Positions 1 through 9,084 are shown, counted from the stretch's first letter. The stretch is DNA of 64,000 nt from an uncultured Pedobacter sp. (GCF_946480185.1 NZ_CAMLIG010000001.1:62001-126000), one strand, 5' to 3'. The notes: a model not told the origin generated them from the sequence alone. A program made the numbers and translations.

Positions 1-822
1 TACGCACAAAACACTTACGCTTTGGACCAAGCCTCGCCAGACATTCTAGTGTTTGGAAGCTCCAGAGCGCAACACCATTACTCTTCGGAAATATTAAGTA
101 AAACACTAGGTCTATCAATTTACAACGCCGGTAGAGACGGGCAGTTTTTACCCTACTATTGCGCCGTACAAGATGTTATTTTACAAAGAAAAATACCTAA
201 AATAATCATTCTAGATGTTAACGTATGGGAACTTGGTCCTAACGAGCAGAAATACATGAAATTGGCTCAATTGCTTCCTTATGTAGCGGAACATCCAATC
301 TTAAAGAAATACACCGCCGACATTAGCGAATTTGAAAACCTGAAATTGATCAGTAAAACTTATCCTTACAATTCTACACTGTTGATTTCTGTTTACGACC
401 ATTTGTTTAAAGACGAGCAGCCCATTGATGATAGAGGTTACTTTCCCTTAATTGGACAAGTAACCGAACAAATGTTTAACAAATACAAAACAGAAAAAGA
501 TATTTACGATAAGAAAAGAGCTACGCAAAACATAAAAATAGACCAGCATGCCATAGCTTATTACCATCAGTTTTTGCAAAAAACAAAAGATTTAAACATC
601 AAAACTTATGTTATTATTTCGCCAACGATACTTAAAGAACCCAACACAGAAGAGAAATCTTTACTTGAAAGTATTGCGAAAAAATACAGCAATGTCACCT
701 TTTTAGATTACGCAACGGACAGCACTTATAATAACCATTATCAGCTTTTTGCAGATCAATTTCATTTGAACAAACAAGGTTCAGATCAATTTTCTAAAGA
801 GTTGGCGAACCTAATTAAATAA
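1..822 (+). CDS. SGNH-like hydrolase family protein (5' end outside window)
   Basis: The reading frame is open from base 1, so the real start lies upstream; a TTG at 22 is the first possible start inside the window but is unlikely to be used. Of the 273 visible residues, GSSRA at 19-23 resembles SGNH/GDSL block I with a Ser nucleophile, and a D-x-x-H pair (D252, H255) near the C-terminus fits the catalytic Asp/His block. Members of this family in Bacteroidota often have an N-terminal membrane anchor and act on cell-surface polysaccharides or lipids; that part would be missing here. The substrate cannot be told from the sequence. Confidence 0.6.
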   Translation, partial: YAQNTYALDQASPDILVFGSSRAQHHYSSEILSKTLGLSIYNAGRDGQFLPYYCAVQDVILQRKIPKIIILDVNVWELGPNEQKYMKLAQLLPYVAEHPILKKYTADISEFENLKLISKTYPYNSTLLISVYDHLFKDEQPIDDRGYFPLIGQVTEQMFNKYKTEKDIYDKKRATQNIKIDQHAIAYYHQFLQKTKDLNIKTYVIISPTILKEPNTEEKSLLESIAKKYSNVTFLDYATDSTYNNHYQLFADQFHLNKQGSDQFSKELANLIK

Positions 823-940
823 ATTACGTCCTTTACAAAACTGTTTTAATCATCCTTTCAATTGCTACCCCCATATTATTAGAGAATCTATTCTTTAACC
901 GGCTAGCTAAAATTGCATTAATCATCTTCAGAAATTTTGC

Positions 941-1555
941 TCATAGCGTATAAAGATAGTGGAATTTTAAATCCTCAATATCCTCTAATTTAGCAATAAT
1001 TTTATTCACTTCTAACTGCTTAATAGCGAGTGTAAGTTCGCAGGAAAGATCAAATTGTTGATCAAAGCTATCCAAGTTTTCATCTTTTATTACTTTCATC
1101 ACATCGTTCAATTGTGAGTATTGGAACCTTACCCGATAAACATCTTGAACAGTTTTAGTAACGATTTGAGCATTGTTGAGCGCATCCTCGGTAGCCATTT
1201 TATAGGCATTGATTAAGCCCGGAACACCCAATAAAGTGCCACCAAAATAGCGTACTACAACCACTAAAATATTAGTCACATCTTTCGATAAAAGCGTATT
1301 TAAAATCGGTCTGCCAGCAGTTCCAGAAGGCTCACCGTCATCATTAACCCTAAAAACATTTCTATCAGGCGTAAGCCGATAAGCAAAACAATAATGCCTA
1401 GCTTTTGGATGTTCACTTTTTAATATTTCTACAATTTCTTTGAGCTTTATTTCTTCCTTAAAAGGGTAAGCATAAGCTAAAAACTTGCTTCCTTTGTCTT
1501 TGAAAACACCCTCGCTTTTATCTAAAATGGTTTGGTAATTGTCGTTAAACAACAT
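941..1555 (-). CDS. yigZ: IMPACT/YigZ family protein
   Basis: This 204-residue protein has the whole UPF0029/IMPACT signature: HPKARHYCFAY at 49-59, NDDGEPSGTAGRP at 71-83 and RYFGGTLLGVPGL at 102-114. E. coli YigZ is about the same length and the eukaryotic IMPACT homologue modulates translation control; the bacterial biochemical role is not settled. The start codon overlaps the end of the upstream EamA gene by 11 bases, so the two are probably co-transcribed and translationally coupled. It is the last gene of the ribD-EamA-yigZ run. Confidence 0.9.
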   Translation of the reverse strand: MLFNDNYQTILDKSEGVFKDKGSKFLAYAYPFKEEIKLKEIVEILKSEHPKARHYCFAYRLTPDRNVFRVNDDGEPSGTAGRPILNTLLSKDVTNILVVVVRYFGGTLLGVPGLINAYKMATEDALNNAQIVTKTVQDVYRVRFQYSQLNDVMKVIKDENLDSFDQQFDLSCELTLAIKQLEVNKIIAKLEDIEDLKFHYLYTL

Positions 1556-2402
1556 CCGGTAAATTTAAAATAATGATGGCTATAAGCGCCAAAACAAAAC
1601 CGATGATATTTAACCTACTCAACTTTTCTTTAAAAATTACAATGCCAACCAATGAACCTAAAAATATAACGCCAATATCCATAGAAGAGAAAACTACCGA
1701 CGGGTGATTACTTTCTACTTTCAGGGCTTTTACGTAAAAATAAATTGATGCAAAATTAAAAATCCCCAAAACCACTCCTGCCAAAGTTGCTTTCAACTGA
1801 AATTTTAAAATTCCCTTGTGGTATTGGTAAAAAAGCGATGCAAACCCAAAGAAACTAGCGAGTACAAAAATATAAAACAGTGACCCTTTGAAACTTATAA
1901 AGGGTAATTTGGTTAATAAGTTGAACAAAATATCAATAATTCCAGTACCTAAAAAAACAATAATTGGATACCAGCTTACTGCTTGTTTTAAGTTTGTTTT
2001 CCCTATGGGTTTTGACGCGTATAAAGCTATTATACCTATAACCAATCCAAATAATTTTAAGTTTGATGTAGTTTCTGAGAAGATTAAAAATGCGGCGATA
2101 ACAGGAATTACAAGCGAAAGCCTTTGTGCAATAGCGGTTAAAACAATACCAGTTGTAGTTATACTTTTACCAATGAAGTAAAATATGGAAAGCAATAAGG
2201 CCGCAACAATGGCAAATAATACCCATTCCTGCGAGGTTGGGACAACGTTTAAACTTGGTTTAAAACCAAAATAACACAATAAAGCGCCAGTAGGATAATT
2301 AAATACAATAGCTTGGTAAGCATTGGTATCATAACGTTTAAACAACTTAAAGTTGATGCTTACAATTACACTACAAATTACCGCTATGATGATGTAAATC
2401 AT
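1545..2402 (-). CDS. EamA/DMT-superfamily transporter
   Basis: A 285-residue, very hydrophobic protein with about ten predicted membrane helices in two halves, the classic drug/metabolite transporter (EamA) layout. The C-terminal half ends with FKEKLSRLNIIGFVLALIAI, typical of the last two EamA helices. Its ATG shares one base with the ribD stop codon (TAATG arrangement), so translation is probably coupled to ribD. Substrate unknown; proximity to ribD could hint at a flavin-related metabolite, but this is only contextual. Confidence 0.8.
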   Translation of the reverse strand: MIYIIIAVICSVIVSINFKLFKRYDTNAYQAIVFNYPTGALLCYFGFKPSLNVVPTSQEWVLFAIVAALLLSIFYFIGKSITTTGIVLTAIAQRLSLVIPVIAAFLIFSETTSNLKLFGLVIGIIALYASKPIGKTNLKQAVSWYPIIVFLGTGIIDILFNLLTKLPFISFKGSLFYIFVLASFFGFASLFYQYHKGILKFQLKATLAGVVLGIFNFASIYFYVKALKVESNHPSVVFSSMDIGVIFLGSLVGIVIFKEKLSRLNIIGFVLALIAIIILNLPDVV

Positions 2403-3448
2403 TAGTTATTAGGCTTAATGAAATGTAATTGATTTGTACCTATCTGCTGATGTTCCACAACTTTGCCATTAATCACGGGAGCTTTAATGCCTTCACTCCA
2501 AAAATCTATGGAAGTAAAAACTCTGGCTTCATCCCAAAGATCAGCATCTATAAAAGCCTGTAAAGTTTTGGCACCACCTTCAATAATTAGCGATTGCACA
2601 TCTTGCAAATAAAGCTGATATAGGATATATTGAGGCCAATAATAATTGAAATCCTCGATCTGTATAAAATAAGTATTGCCTTCAACAGCAGTTTTCTTTT
2701 GGTTAAAAACAAAAGTTTTAATTTTATTGTCAAAAAGATAATGCCCTGCAGGTAATTCTAAATTTTTATCTACAACAGCTCGCCAAGGATTTCTTCCATT
2801 CACTAAACGCACATTAAGTTCAGGATTATCTGCCAACGCAGTACGTTTGCCAACCAAAACGCAATCTTCTTCGCTTCTCCATTGATGCACTAATTGTTTC
2901 GCATAATCATTGCTAATCCACTTTTGCGATCCATCTGCCGGAGAAAAAAAACCGTCTTGCGTTTGTGCCCATTTTAAAATAATATAGGGCCGTTGCTTTT
3001 TAACTTTGATGAAAAAGCGTTTGTTCAACTCCAAACATTCCTTTTCCAAAACACCTATGGCAACGTTTATCCCCGCATTTCGCAAACGCTCCACTCCTTT
3101 TCCGTTGACGCTTCCAAATGGATCTATGCAACCAATTACCACATTTGGAATTTTATGTTTAACGATTAAATCTGCGCAGGGTGGCGTTTTACCAAAATGT
3201 GCGCAGGGTTCCAATGTTACGTAAATAGTTGCTTTTTGTAGCAGCTCATCTGCATTGTTATAGTTTGCAAGCACTTGATTAATAGCATTTACCTCCGCAT
3301 GTGCTTCGCCGTATTGCTGATGATATCCTTCGCCAATAATTAAATGATCATAAACAATTACGGAACCAACCACCGGGTTCGGACTAACCCTCCCCAAGCC
3401 TAATTTTGCCAGTTCTAAGGCTCTTTTGATATATTTTTCGTGTTGCAC
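2402..3448 (-). CDS. ribD: Bifunctional riboflavin biosynthesis deaminase/reductase RibD
   Basis: RibD performs the second and third steps of riboflavin synthesis: deamination of diaminohydroxyphosphoribosylaminopyrimidine and NADPH-dependent reduction of the ribose side chain. The N-terminal cytidine-deaminase-like zinc site is intact (H50-A-E52, P81-C82, C91 in HFGKTPPCADL). The reductase domain starts near residue 150 (RPYIILKWAQTQDG) and retains EGGAKTLQAF near the C-terminus. At 348 residues it has normal family length. It is the first gene of a three-gene minus-strand run and is divergent from prmC. A TAnnTTTG box lies directly before its ATG. Confidence 0.95.
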   Translation of the reverse strand: MQHEKYIKRALELAKLGLGRVSPNPVVGSVIVYDHLIIGEGYHQQYGEAHAEVNAINQVLANYNNADELLQKATIYVTLEPCAHFGKTPPCADLIVKHKIPNVVIGCIDPFGSVNGKGVERLRNAGINVAIGVLEKECLELNKRFFIKVKKQRPYIILKWAQTQDGFFSPADGSQKWISNDYAKQLVHQWRSEEDCVLVGKRTALADNPELNVRLVNGRNPWRAVVDKNLELPAGHYLFDNKIKTFVFNQKKTAVEGNTYFIQIEDFNYYWPQYILYQLYLQDVQSLIIEGGAKTLQAFIDADLWDEARVFTSIDFWSEGIKAPVINGKVVEHQQIGTNQLHFIKPNN

Positions 3449-3452
3449 AAAG

Positions 3453-3460
3453 CAAAGTTA
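3453..3460 (-). promoter_or_regulatory. Bacteroidota -7-like box before ribD
   Basis: On the minus strand this reads TAACTTTG, matching the TAnnTTTG -7 consensus. Only four bases separate it from the ribD ATG, so if used the transcript would begin at or very near the start codon. No convincing -33 TTTG is visible. Confidence 0.3.
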
Positions 3461-3537
3461 ACAATCTATTGCATGTGTGCTTTTGCATCTCCATTAAAAT
3501 GATGGAAATTTTACCGGTGTTGATACAGATGATTTCA

Positions 3538-3545
3538 TAACTTTG
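3538..3545 (+). promoter_or_regulatory. Bacteroidota -7-like box before prmC
   Basis: TAACTTTG matches TAnnTTTG and lies 16 bases before the prmC ATG at 3562. No clear -33 element at the usual spacing. Confidence 0.4.
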
Positions 3546-3561
3546 AAAAACTTTGATTTTG

Positions 3562-4392
3562 ATGGGATACAAACAGAAATTTAAAACGGAATTGGCTTGT
3601 GTTTACACCGATGCAGAGTTAGAAGTCCTATTTAAATTGTTAATTGTTGATATCAAAAAACAAGAATTTAATGTTGTTATAACAGACAAGGTGAATTTGA
3701 GCGATAATGAAGAAGATTTTTTTTACGATACCATCCACCAGCTTAAAGCTTTAAAACCCATCCAGCATATTTTAGGAAAAGCCCATTTTTACGGATTACA
3801 GTTTTGGGTTAGTCCGCAAGTATTAATTCCCCGACCAGAAACGGAAGAATTGGTTCACCTTATCATCTCCGAACAAAAAAACAAAACTGTTGAAATTTTA
3901 GATATTGGAACAGGAAGTGGATGCATTGCAATTTGCTTAAAACATAATTTGCCAAAAGCCGATGTTAGCGCTTTGGATATAAGTTCAGGTGCCTTAATTA
4001 TGGCGAAGCAAAATGCAGAAAAACACAATACAAACATCAGTTTTTTTAATGGTGATGCGTTAAATCTTTCTGCAAACGACTATCCTAAATACGATGTTAT
4101 TGTAAGCAATCCGCCTTATATTGCTGAAAAAGAAAAATCCAAAATGGAAAATCTGGTTTTGGATAACGAACCTCATCTGGCACTTTTTGTAGATGATAAT
4201 GAAGCTTTGATTTTTTATGCTAAAATCACTGATTTTGCTTTAACCAATTTAAAACCAGACGGAACTTTGTATTTTGAGATCAACCAAAACCTTGCTCAAG
4301 AAACTAAACAGTTAATTGAAGAAAAAGGATTTAAAGCTCATATTATAAAGGATATAAATGATAATTATAGAATAATAAAAGCTGTGTTTTAA
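3562..4392 (+). CDS. prmC: Peptide chain release factor N5-glutamine methyltransferase PrmC
   Basis: PrmC methylates the Gln of the GGQ motif in release factors RF1/RF2, supporting efficient termination. The SAM-binding loop DIGTGSGCIAI (114-124) and the hallmark NPPY (183-186) are present, preceded by the N-terminal substrate-recognition helical domain and the LIPRPETEELV segment (88-98). I chose ATG 3562 (276 residues); an in-frame TTG at 3553 would add three residues but the ATG has better spacing from the -7-like box. It is divergent from ribD and followed by a convergent protease gene. Confidence 0.93.
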   Translation: MGYKQKFKTELACVYTDAELEVLFKLLIVDIKKQEFNVVITDKVNLSDNEEDFFYDTIHQLKALKPIQHILGKAHFYGLQFWVSPQVLIPRPETEELVHLIISEQKNKTVEILDIGTGSGCIAICLKHNLPKADVSALDISSGALIMAKQNAEKHNTNISFFNGDALNLSANDYPKYDVIVSNPPYIAEKEKSKMENLVLDNEPHLALFVDDNEALIFYAKITDFALTNLKPDGTLYFEINQNLAQETKQLIEEKGFKAHIIKDINDNYRIIKAVF

Positions 4393-4496
4393 AGTAGTTT
4401 GTAATATTTAAAATCTAAATTCTCCTCAGCTCCACTAACATTCAGAAAGCGACAAATACAAGATTTTTATTTTTTCCAAAAACTAAACACATAAAA

Positions 4497-4520
4497 AAAG
4501 TCCTACCGGGATAGAACTTT
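4497..4520 (-). terminator. Intrinsic terminator of the protease/sigma operon
   Basis: An imperfect hairpin (AAAGT-C-CTA, loop CCGGGA, TAG-A-ACTTT). On the minus strand it is followed by a T run, 26 bases past the stop of the protease gene. It could also act weakly on prmC transcripts. Confidence 0.55.
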
Positions 4521-4545
4521 AGTTGTGATTAGCGTTGTTGAGCAA

Positions 4546-5637
4546 CTAATTATATACTTTAACCATAAAAATGTAATCCTCCATCTTCTTAATCTGTTGC
4601 GTACGATTTAAGCCCGCTAAGGTATTTTTCTTATTAATGGTGAGTTTTTGTTTCAAAGAATCTTGCGGAATATTGTTAACAGCTCTCATTAAAAAATCAG
4701 ACTTTACAGCAAATGCAGCACCGTCTGCTTGAGTTTGTTTGCCGCTTACAATACCGATGACATTACCTTTACTATCCATTAAAGGACCACCAGAGTTTCC
4801 TGGATTTACAGGAATTGATATTTGGTAAGCAATTGAATCTCCTCCAAAACCAGTTGAAGAACTTAAGTAACCTTTTCCATAAACCACATCATCTTTAGGA
4901 TAACCAATGGTATAAACATCTTCACCTAAATCAGAATTTGTTTTCTTAAACGTATATGGAACAGTGGGCAAATTTTTAAAACCGGCATCTTTTATCTGCA
5001 ATACCGCGATATCAAATTCAGGATCTATGTATACAGTTTCTACTTTAAAAGATTCTCCTTTATTGTTTTGAACATAAACAGAATCAGCATCTTTTATCAC
5101 GTGATAGTTGGTGACCAAATATCCGTTGGAAGATAAAGCGAATCCAGTTCCGCTGTACTGGATGATATCTTTAGTTTGCTTAGTACTTTTAATATTTTTG
5201 ATAAGATCAGTTTGCGAACGTTTAATATTTTCCATATCACGTTTCAATTCGCTATAGCTTGATCCGTGATCACTTGTACTAAACTGCCCAGTTGAAAACA
5301 AAGTAATCAATGTCATAAAAACTGCAACTGTTGCAGCCACAGCTAAATTTTTACGGTATTTAACCCATAATACAGAAAGTAAAGTTGGCACTTCTTTGTA
5401 CTCTTCCACCAAGCTATCAACATCAATCTCATCATGAATTTGGTTCATGGCAAGCCTTAATGCTTTATTTTCTCCAAAAGATTTTAAGGTTTTCAAAAAA
5501 TCCAAATGTGCAATAACCTTATGGTCTAATGCGGTGTCAGATTTTCTCTCCTCCTCAAAAGCAACTGCATCTTCCGCAGTCATCTCCTGATTATAATAAG
5601 CTTCAATTCTTTTGATTAAATCTATTTCGCTTTTCAT
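4546..5637 (-). CDS. Membrane-anchored trypsin-like serine protease with anti-sigma-like N-terminus
   Basis: The 363-residue protein has three parts. Residues 1-95 are soluble, helical and charged, resembling the cytoplasmic part of Bacteroidota anti-sigma factors. A single membrane helix is at about 97-116. A periplasmic S1C/HtrA-like chymotrypsin fold covers 155-320 with a full triad: H179 (TNYHV), D209 (FDIAVL), S282 (GNSGGP). No PDZ domain follows, unlike DegP/DegS. The gene lies five bases downstream of an ECF sigma gene, so the protein is well placed to couple envelope proteolysis with sigma-factor control. That regulatory role is inference; no zinc-binding HxxxCxxC anti-sigma motif is seen. 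Confidence 0.8.
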   Translation of the reverse strand: MKSEIDLIKRIEAYYNQEMTAEDAVAFEEERKSDTALDHKVIAHLDFLKTLKSFGENKALRLAMNQIHDEIDVDSLVEEYKEVPTLLSVLWVKYRKNLAVAATVAVFMTLITLFSTGQFSTSDHGSSYSELKRDMENIKRSQTDLIKNIKSTKQTKDIIQYSGTGFALSSNGYLVTNYHVIKDADSVYVQNNKGESFKVETVYIDPEFDIAVLQIKDAGFKNLPTVPYTFKKTNSDLGEDVYTIGYPKDDVVYGKGYLSSSTGFGGDSIAYQISIPVNPGNSGGPLMDSKGNVIGIVSGKQTQADGAAFAVKSDFLMRAVNNIPQDSLKQKLTINKKNTLAGLNRTQQIKKMEDYIFMVKVYN

Positions 5638-5642
5638 ATCTT

Positions 5643-6212
5643 CTATTTTAGATTAAAAAATAACTTTTTTAATCTTTGCAAACACTTATATTTCTGTGTT
5701 TTAGCATTATCTGCATTGGTATAACCAAATTTTTCGCATATATCTTGCATAGACTTATTCTGGATATAAAAATCCTCAATAATGGTTTTGCAAGGTTCGC
5801 CTAACTGGCCTAATGCACTATTCATTAAAAGAAATTGTTGATCCTTTTCTTCGTGTTGCTGTAAATCAGACTCCACTTCAAAATGATCCTCGTAATCCTT
5901 TATGTTCTCACTAAATCTACTTTTATGACTTAGTTTTTTTAACCAGAGCCTTCTGCAAACAGAATATATAAACGTTTTAAGCTTACTTGTTAATTCAAAA
6001 TCACCACTTTTAATTTTATCATGAAGTATAATAATACTTTCTTGATAAATATCTTTTGCATCATGCTCGCTCCCATTGTTATTAATGATCAATTGTAAGA
6101 TCATCGGGTAATAAGCCCTGTAAAGATATTGAAGTGTAGAAGACGAATTATTCAGTACTCCTAAAATAATTTCATTATCTGTTGGTATTGAATGATTTAT
6201 CTTTTTGCTCAC
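5643..6212 (-). CDS. RNA polymerase sigma-70 family (ECF-like) factor
   Basis: A 189-residue protein with sigma region 2 at about 20-95 (YLYRAYYPMI, DAKDIYQESIIIL, then FIYSVCRRLWLKKL) and region 4 helix-turn-helix at about 130-185 (LGEPCKTIIEDFYIQNKSM onward). Spacing to the downstream protease gene is only five bases, so they form an operon. ECF factors of this kind direct transcription of stress or envelope genes and are normally held by a membrane anti-sigma factor; the protease's N-terminal region is the obvious candidate. The target promoter is unknown. Confidence 0.88.
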   Translation of the reverse strand: MSKKINHSIPTDNEIILGVLNNSSSTLQYLYRAYYPMILQLIINNNGSEHDAKDIYQESIIILHDKIKSGDFELTSKLKTFIYSVCRRLWLKKLSHKSRFSENIKDYEDHFEVESDLQQHEEKDQQFLLMNSALGQLGEPCKTIIEDFYIQNKSMQDICEKFGYTNADNAKTQKYKCLQRLKKLFFNLK

Positions 6213-6422
6213 TATTTAATACTGTTTTTGCTAAATTGTAACCCTTATTCCGTAAAAAAAAATTAATTTTTATATTATTTACAGAACATTCAATTTACTT
6301 GATTTTTAGTGGATTACAATAACTTTTAAAAAAAAGTGATTTTTTTTGGGGTTACCGGGTTACCTTTTAAATTTTTGGGCATTAAGGATAAATTAATCAC
6401 AATTAAAAAGAAAAAAATTAAC

Positions 6423-6617
6423 ATGAAAAACTTATTCAAATTCGGATTTTTCGCTCTTGCAATCTCTTTATCTGTTGTTGCTTGTAACTCTAACAAAGCT
6501 AAAGAAGAAGCTAAAGATTCAGCTGCTGTAGATTCAATCACAGTTGATACTGCTGCTGTTGATACAGTTGCTAATGATTCTTCTAAAGTTATGGTTGACA
6601 CAACTGCTGCTAAATAA
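6423..6617 (+). CDS. Small secreted lipoprotein, Ala/Val/Asp/Thr-rich
   Basis: A 64-residue lipoprotein precursor. Its hydrophobic signal ends in the lipobox SVVAC (Cys21), and the mature part is short, acidic and repetitive with repeated VDS/VDT units. An ATG start at 6423 fits the signal peptide; the frame is open further upstream but that stretch is not protein-like. A strong terminator follows 23 bases after the stop, so it is probably a highly expressed monocistronic gene. Function unknown; similar tiny surface lipoproteins are common in Bacteroidota. Confidence 0.75.
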   Translation: MKNLFKFGFFALAISLSVVACNSNKAKEEAKDSAAVDSITVDTAAVDTVANDSSKVMVDTTAAK

Positions 6618-6640
6618 GAATTAAAAATCTTAAAGAATTA

Positions 6641-6671
6641 AAAAAGCATCGTCGTTTGGCGATGCTTTTTT
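6641..6671 (+). terminator. Rho-independent terminator of small lipoprotein gene
   Basis: Eleven-base perfect stem AAAAAGCATCG / CGATGCTTTTT with an eight-base loop, followed by further T residues. The same GCATCG stem is used by terminators near 25275 and 54320. Confidence 0.9.
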
Positions 6672-6791
6672 GTTTTATAGCAAGTTGGGAAACCATTTAA
6701 TCTGCTATTAACCAAAAAAAGCATCCCTAAATATATCTTTTCCGCATCCCTTAATATTTTCTTTGAGAAACCTGCGTTCTATTTTTTTATT

Positions 6792-6799
6792 TACATTTG
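6792..6799 (+). promoter_or_regulatory. Bacteroidota -7-like box before M23 peptidase gene
   Basis: TACATTTG matches TAnnTTTG and lies 39 bases before the ATG at 6839. Confidence 0.45.
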
Positions 6800-6838
6800 T
6801 TTGGCTTAGTCAAGCGAAATACTTTAACAAAACTATTA

Positions 6839-7804
6839 ATGGCTAAAACAAAATATTATTTTAATTCTCAAACGCTTAAATACGAAAAGGTTAAGTTGAG
6901 CGTGGGACTTAAAATCCTAAAAGGTTTGGGTTTTGTATCAACAGCTTTGGTTTTTTCTTTTGTCATTATTGCCTTAGCTTACACCTTCTTAGATTCCCCA
7001 AAAGAAAAGCAATTGAAAAGGGAAATCAGCTCACTGACTTTACAATATGAAATTTTACAGACTCGTTTAAAGCAAGTGGACGTGGTGATGAAAGATTTAC
7101 AGCAAAGAGACGACAATATTTATCGGGTAATTTTGGAAGCCGAGCCTATTCCGCTTGAAGTGAGAAATGCAGGTTTTGGCGGTGTTAACAGGTACAAAAA
7201 TTTAGAGAATTATGATTACAGCAACTTAATGATAGAAACTACTAAGAAATTAGATATCATATCTAAACAACTTTACGTACAGTCAAAATCTTATGATGAG
7301 CTTACTAAAGCTGTAAACTCTAAAGGCAAAATGATGGCTAGTATTCCGGCAATTCGACCTATTGACGGTAGAAAACTACGTTCAATATCAGGTTTTGGAT
7401 ACAGAATGCACCCAATATACAAAATAAGAAAGATGCATGAAGGGATAGATTTTGCCGCTCCAGTTGGCACACCTATTTATGCAACCGGAGATGGTATTGT
7501 TATTGCTGCAGGAGTTGAGCGAGGTTACGGAAACAGAATCATGATTAACCATGGATATGGATACGCAACCAAATATGCGCACATGAGTAAGTTTAAAGTA
7601 CGAAAAGGACAAATGGTAAAAAGAGGTGACATTATTGGATATGTAGGCAATACTGGCGCCTCAACTGGTCCACATTGCCATTATGAAGTTTATAAATCTG
7701 GCAAACCTATTAACCCTATCAATTTCTTCTTTAACGATTTAACACCTGCAGAATACGTAACTATGCTTGAAGTTGCATCAAGAGAAAATCAATCATTAGA
7801 CTAA
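6839..7804 (+). CDS. M23 family metallopeptidase (membrane-anchored, coiled coil)
   Basis: A 321-residue cell-wall endopeptidase of the LytM/M23 type. It has a membrane helix at about 31-50, a coiled-coil region at about 55-95, and the peptidase domain from 180 on. Zinc and catalytic residues are complete: H200-xxx-D204 (MHEGIDF), H248 (YAHMS) and H281 in the HxH motif PHCHYE. M23 enzymes cut peptide cross-links in peptidoglycan; those with intact sites are active, unlike EnvC/NlpD activators. ATG 6839 is chosen because it gives a typical cytoplasmic N-terminus; the upstream in-frame extension is not needed. Seven bases separate it from the MerR gene. Confidence 0.92.
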   Translation: MAKTKYYFNSQTLKYEKVKLSVGLKILKGLGFVSTALVFSFVIIALAYTFLDSPKEKQLKREISSLTLQYEILQTRLKQVDVVMKDLQQRDDNIYRVILEAEPIPLEVRNAGFGGVNRYKNLENYDYSNLMIETTKKLDIISKQLYVQSKSYDELTKAVNSKGKMMASIPAIRPIDGRKLRSISGFGYRMHPIYKIRKMHEGIDFAAPVGTPIYATGDGIVIAAGVERGYGNRIMINHGYGYATKYAHMSKFKVRKGQMVKRGDIIGYVGNTGASTGPHCHYEVYKSGKPINPINFFFNDLTPAEYVTMLEVASRENQSLD

Positions 7805-7811
7805 ATTTATC

Positions 7812-8147
7812 ATGCCGTATAAAGAAAAAGAAATCCAAAAATCATACTATTCTATTGGTGAAGTAGCTGAAATGTTTGAGGTCAATACTTCGATGATTAG
7901 GTTTTATGAAAAAGAATTTGATATCCTACAGCCAAAAAAAAATGCTAAGGGCAACCGTTTGTTTAGACCTGAAGACATCAGCAATCTTAAAATCATTTTC
8001 AATTTGATTAAAGACAAAGGCTTTACTATACAGGGAGCTAAGGACTTTATGAAAAAAAATAAAAAAGAAGTTGATGATCAACAGAAAGTAATAGATGCTT
8101 TAGAAAAAATAAAGTCTTTTATGCTTGACTTAAAAGAACAGTTATAA
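7812..8147 (+). CDS. MerR family transcriptional regulator
   Basis: A short 111-residue regulator. The winged helix-turn-helix (YYSIGEVAEMFEVNTSMIRF at 12-31, then the NRLFRPEDISNL wing) is characteristic of MerR proteins. The C-terminus is a short helix without an obvious metal or ligand-binding domain and with no Cys residues, so metal sensing is unlikely. It follows the M23 peptidase by seven bases and probably shares its transcript, a pairing I recall as common in Bacteroidota. Target unknown. Confidence 0.9.
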   Translation: MPYKEKEIQKSYYSIGEVAEMFEVNTSMIRFYEKEFDILQPKKNAKGNRLFRPEDISNLKIIFNLIKDKGFTIQGAKDFMKKNKKEVDDQQKVIDALEKIKSFMLDLKEQL

Positions 8148-8175
8148 GCTAATAAATGTCCTCTTATGCCATTAT

Positions 8176-9084
8176 ATGGATAAAAACAAAAAAGTTTTAT
8201 TTGTTATCAATAAAAAATCGGGTAACAAAGGAAACCTGTTAGATGAAGAAACAATTAAAAAACATGCTCTTAAAAATAACTATTCGTTTAAGTTATTTTT
8301 TTGCAATAAAAACATTGAAGCTGAGATAAAAACAGCGATCACTGATTTTTCTCCATCTATCGTTTGCGCCGTGGGTGGCGATGGTACGGTAAATCTGGTA
8401 GCTTCCATCATCCAATCTACAAACATTTCATTGTTAATTGTTCCTTTTGGTTCTGCAAATGGCATGGCCAAGGAACTCCAAATCCCTTCAACTTTACCGG
8501 CTTGTTTAGATCTGATTATAAAAGGTAAGACTCAAAAAATTGATCTCCTAAAAGTTAATGATAAGATATCTGTTCATTTGGCAGATGTGGGGATAAACGC
8601 CAGAATTGTAAAAAGATTTGAGTTAGATGCTAAAAGAGGACTATTCACTTATGCAAAACATCTTTTTTACGAGATGTTCTTGCTTAAAAGAAATAGATTT
8701 AAAATTAAGTACGACAATAATTTCGTTGCGTTAAAGGCGGTATCCTTAACATTTGCAAATGCCACAAAATACGGAACCAGTGCTGTAATAAACCCCGACG
8801 GAATTTTAAATGATGGTTATTTCGAAATTTGTATCGTAAAACCATTCCCAAAATATCATGTAATTAGTATAGCCTATCAAATGTTTAGAAACACGATTAA
8901 ATATTCTGAATTTTTTCAAGTGCTAAGATGCAAGACCGCAGAAATTACCTGCACAAAAAAAATCCTTTTACAAAACGATGGCGAACTAATGGATAAAATA
9001 AGTAAAGTAAATCTAGAAATATTGCCAAATTCCTTACAAGTGATTATCAATTCTGATTTAGTTCATCCAACCATCATAAACTAG
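8176..9084 (+). CDS. Diacylglycerol/lipid kinase family protein (YegS/DgkB type)
   Basis: A 302-residue member of the diacylglycerol kinase catalytic family. The nucleotide-binding GGDGT is at 67-71, followed by PFGSANGMAKEL, both characteristic. The C-terminal beta domain contains LNDGYFEI. Members phosphorylate lipids such as diacylglycerol or undecaprenol-linked intermediates at the cytoplasmic membrane; the exact substrate cannot be assigned. It probably ends the M23-MerR-kinase run. Its 3' end overlaps the convergent phosphatase gene by 27 bases. Confidence 0.88.
   Translation: MDKNKKVLFVINKKSGNKGNLLDEETIKKHALKNNYSFKLFFCNKNIEAEIKTAITDFSPSIVCAVGGDGTVNLVASIIQSTNISLLIVPFGSANGMAKELQIPSTLPACLDLIIKGKTQKIDLLKVNDKISVHLADVGINARIVKRFELDAKRGLFTYAKHLFYEMFLLKRNRFKIKYDNNFVALKAVSLTFANATKYGTSAVINPDGILNDGYFEICIVKPFPKYHVISIAYQMFRNTIKYSEFFQVLRCKTAEITCTKKILLQNDGELMDKISKVNLEILPNSLQVIINSDLVHPTIIN

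Noticed and set aside
6326..6601. 91-codon minus-strand frame over the small lipoprotein gene
   Set aside because: It mirrors the lipoprotein gene, which has a clear signal peptide and terminator.
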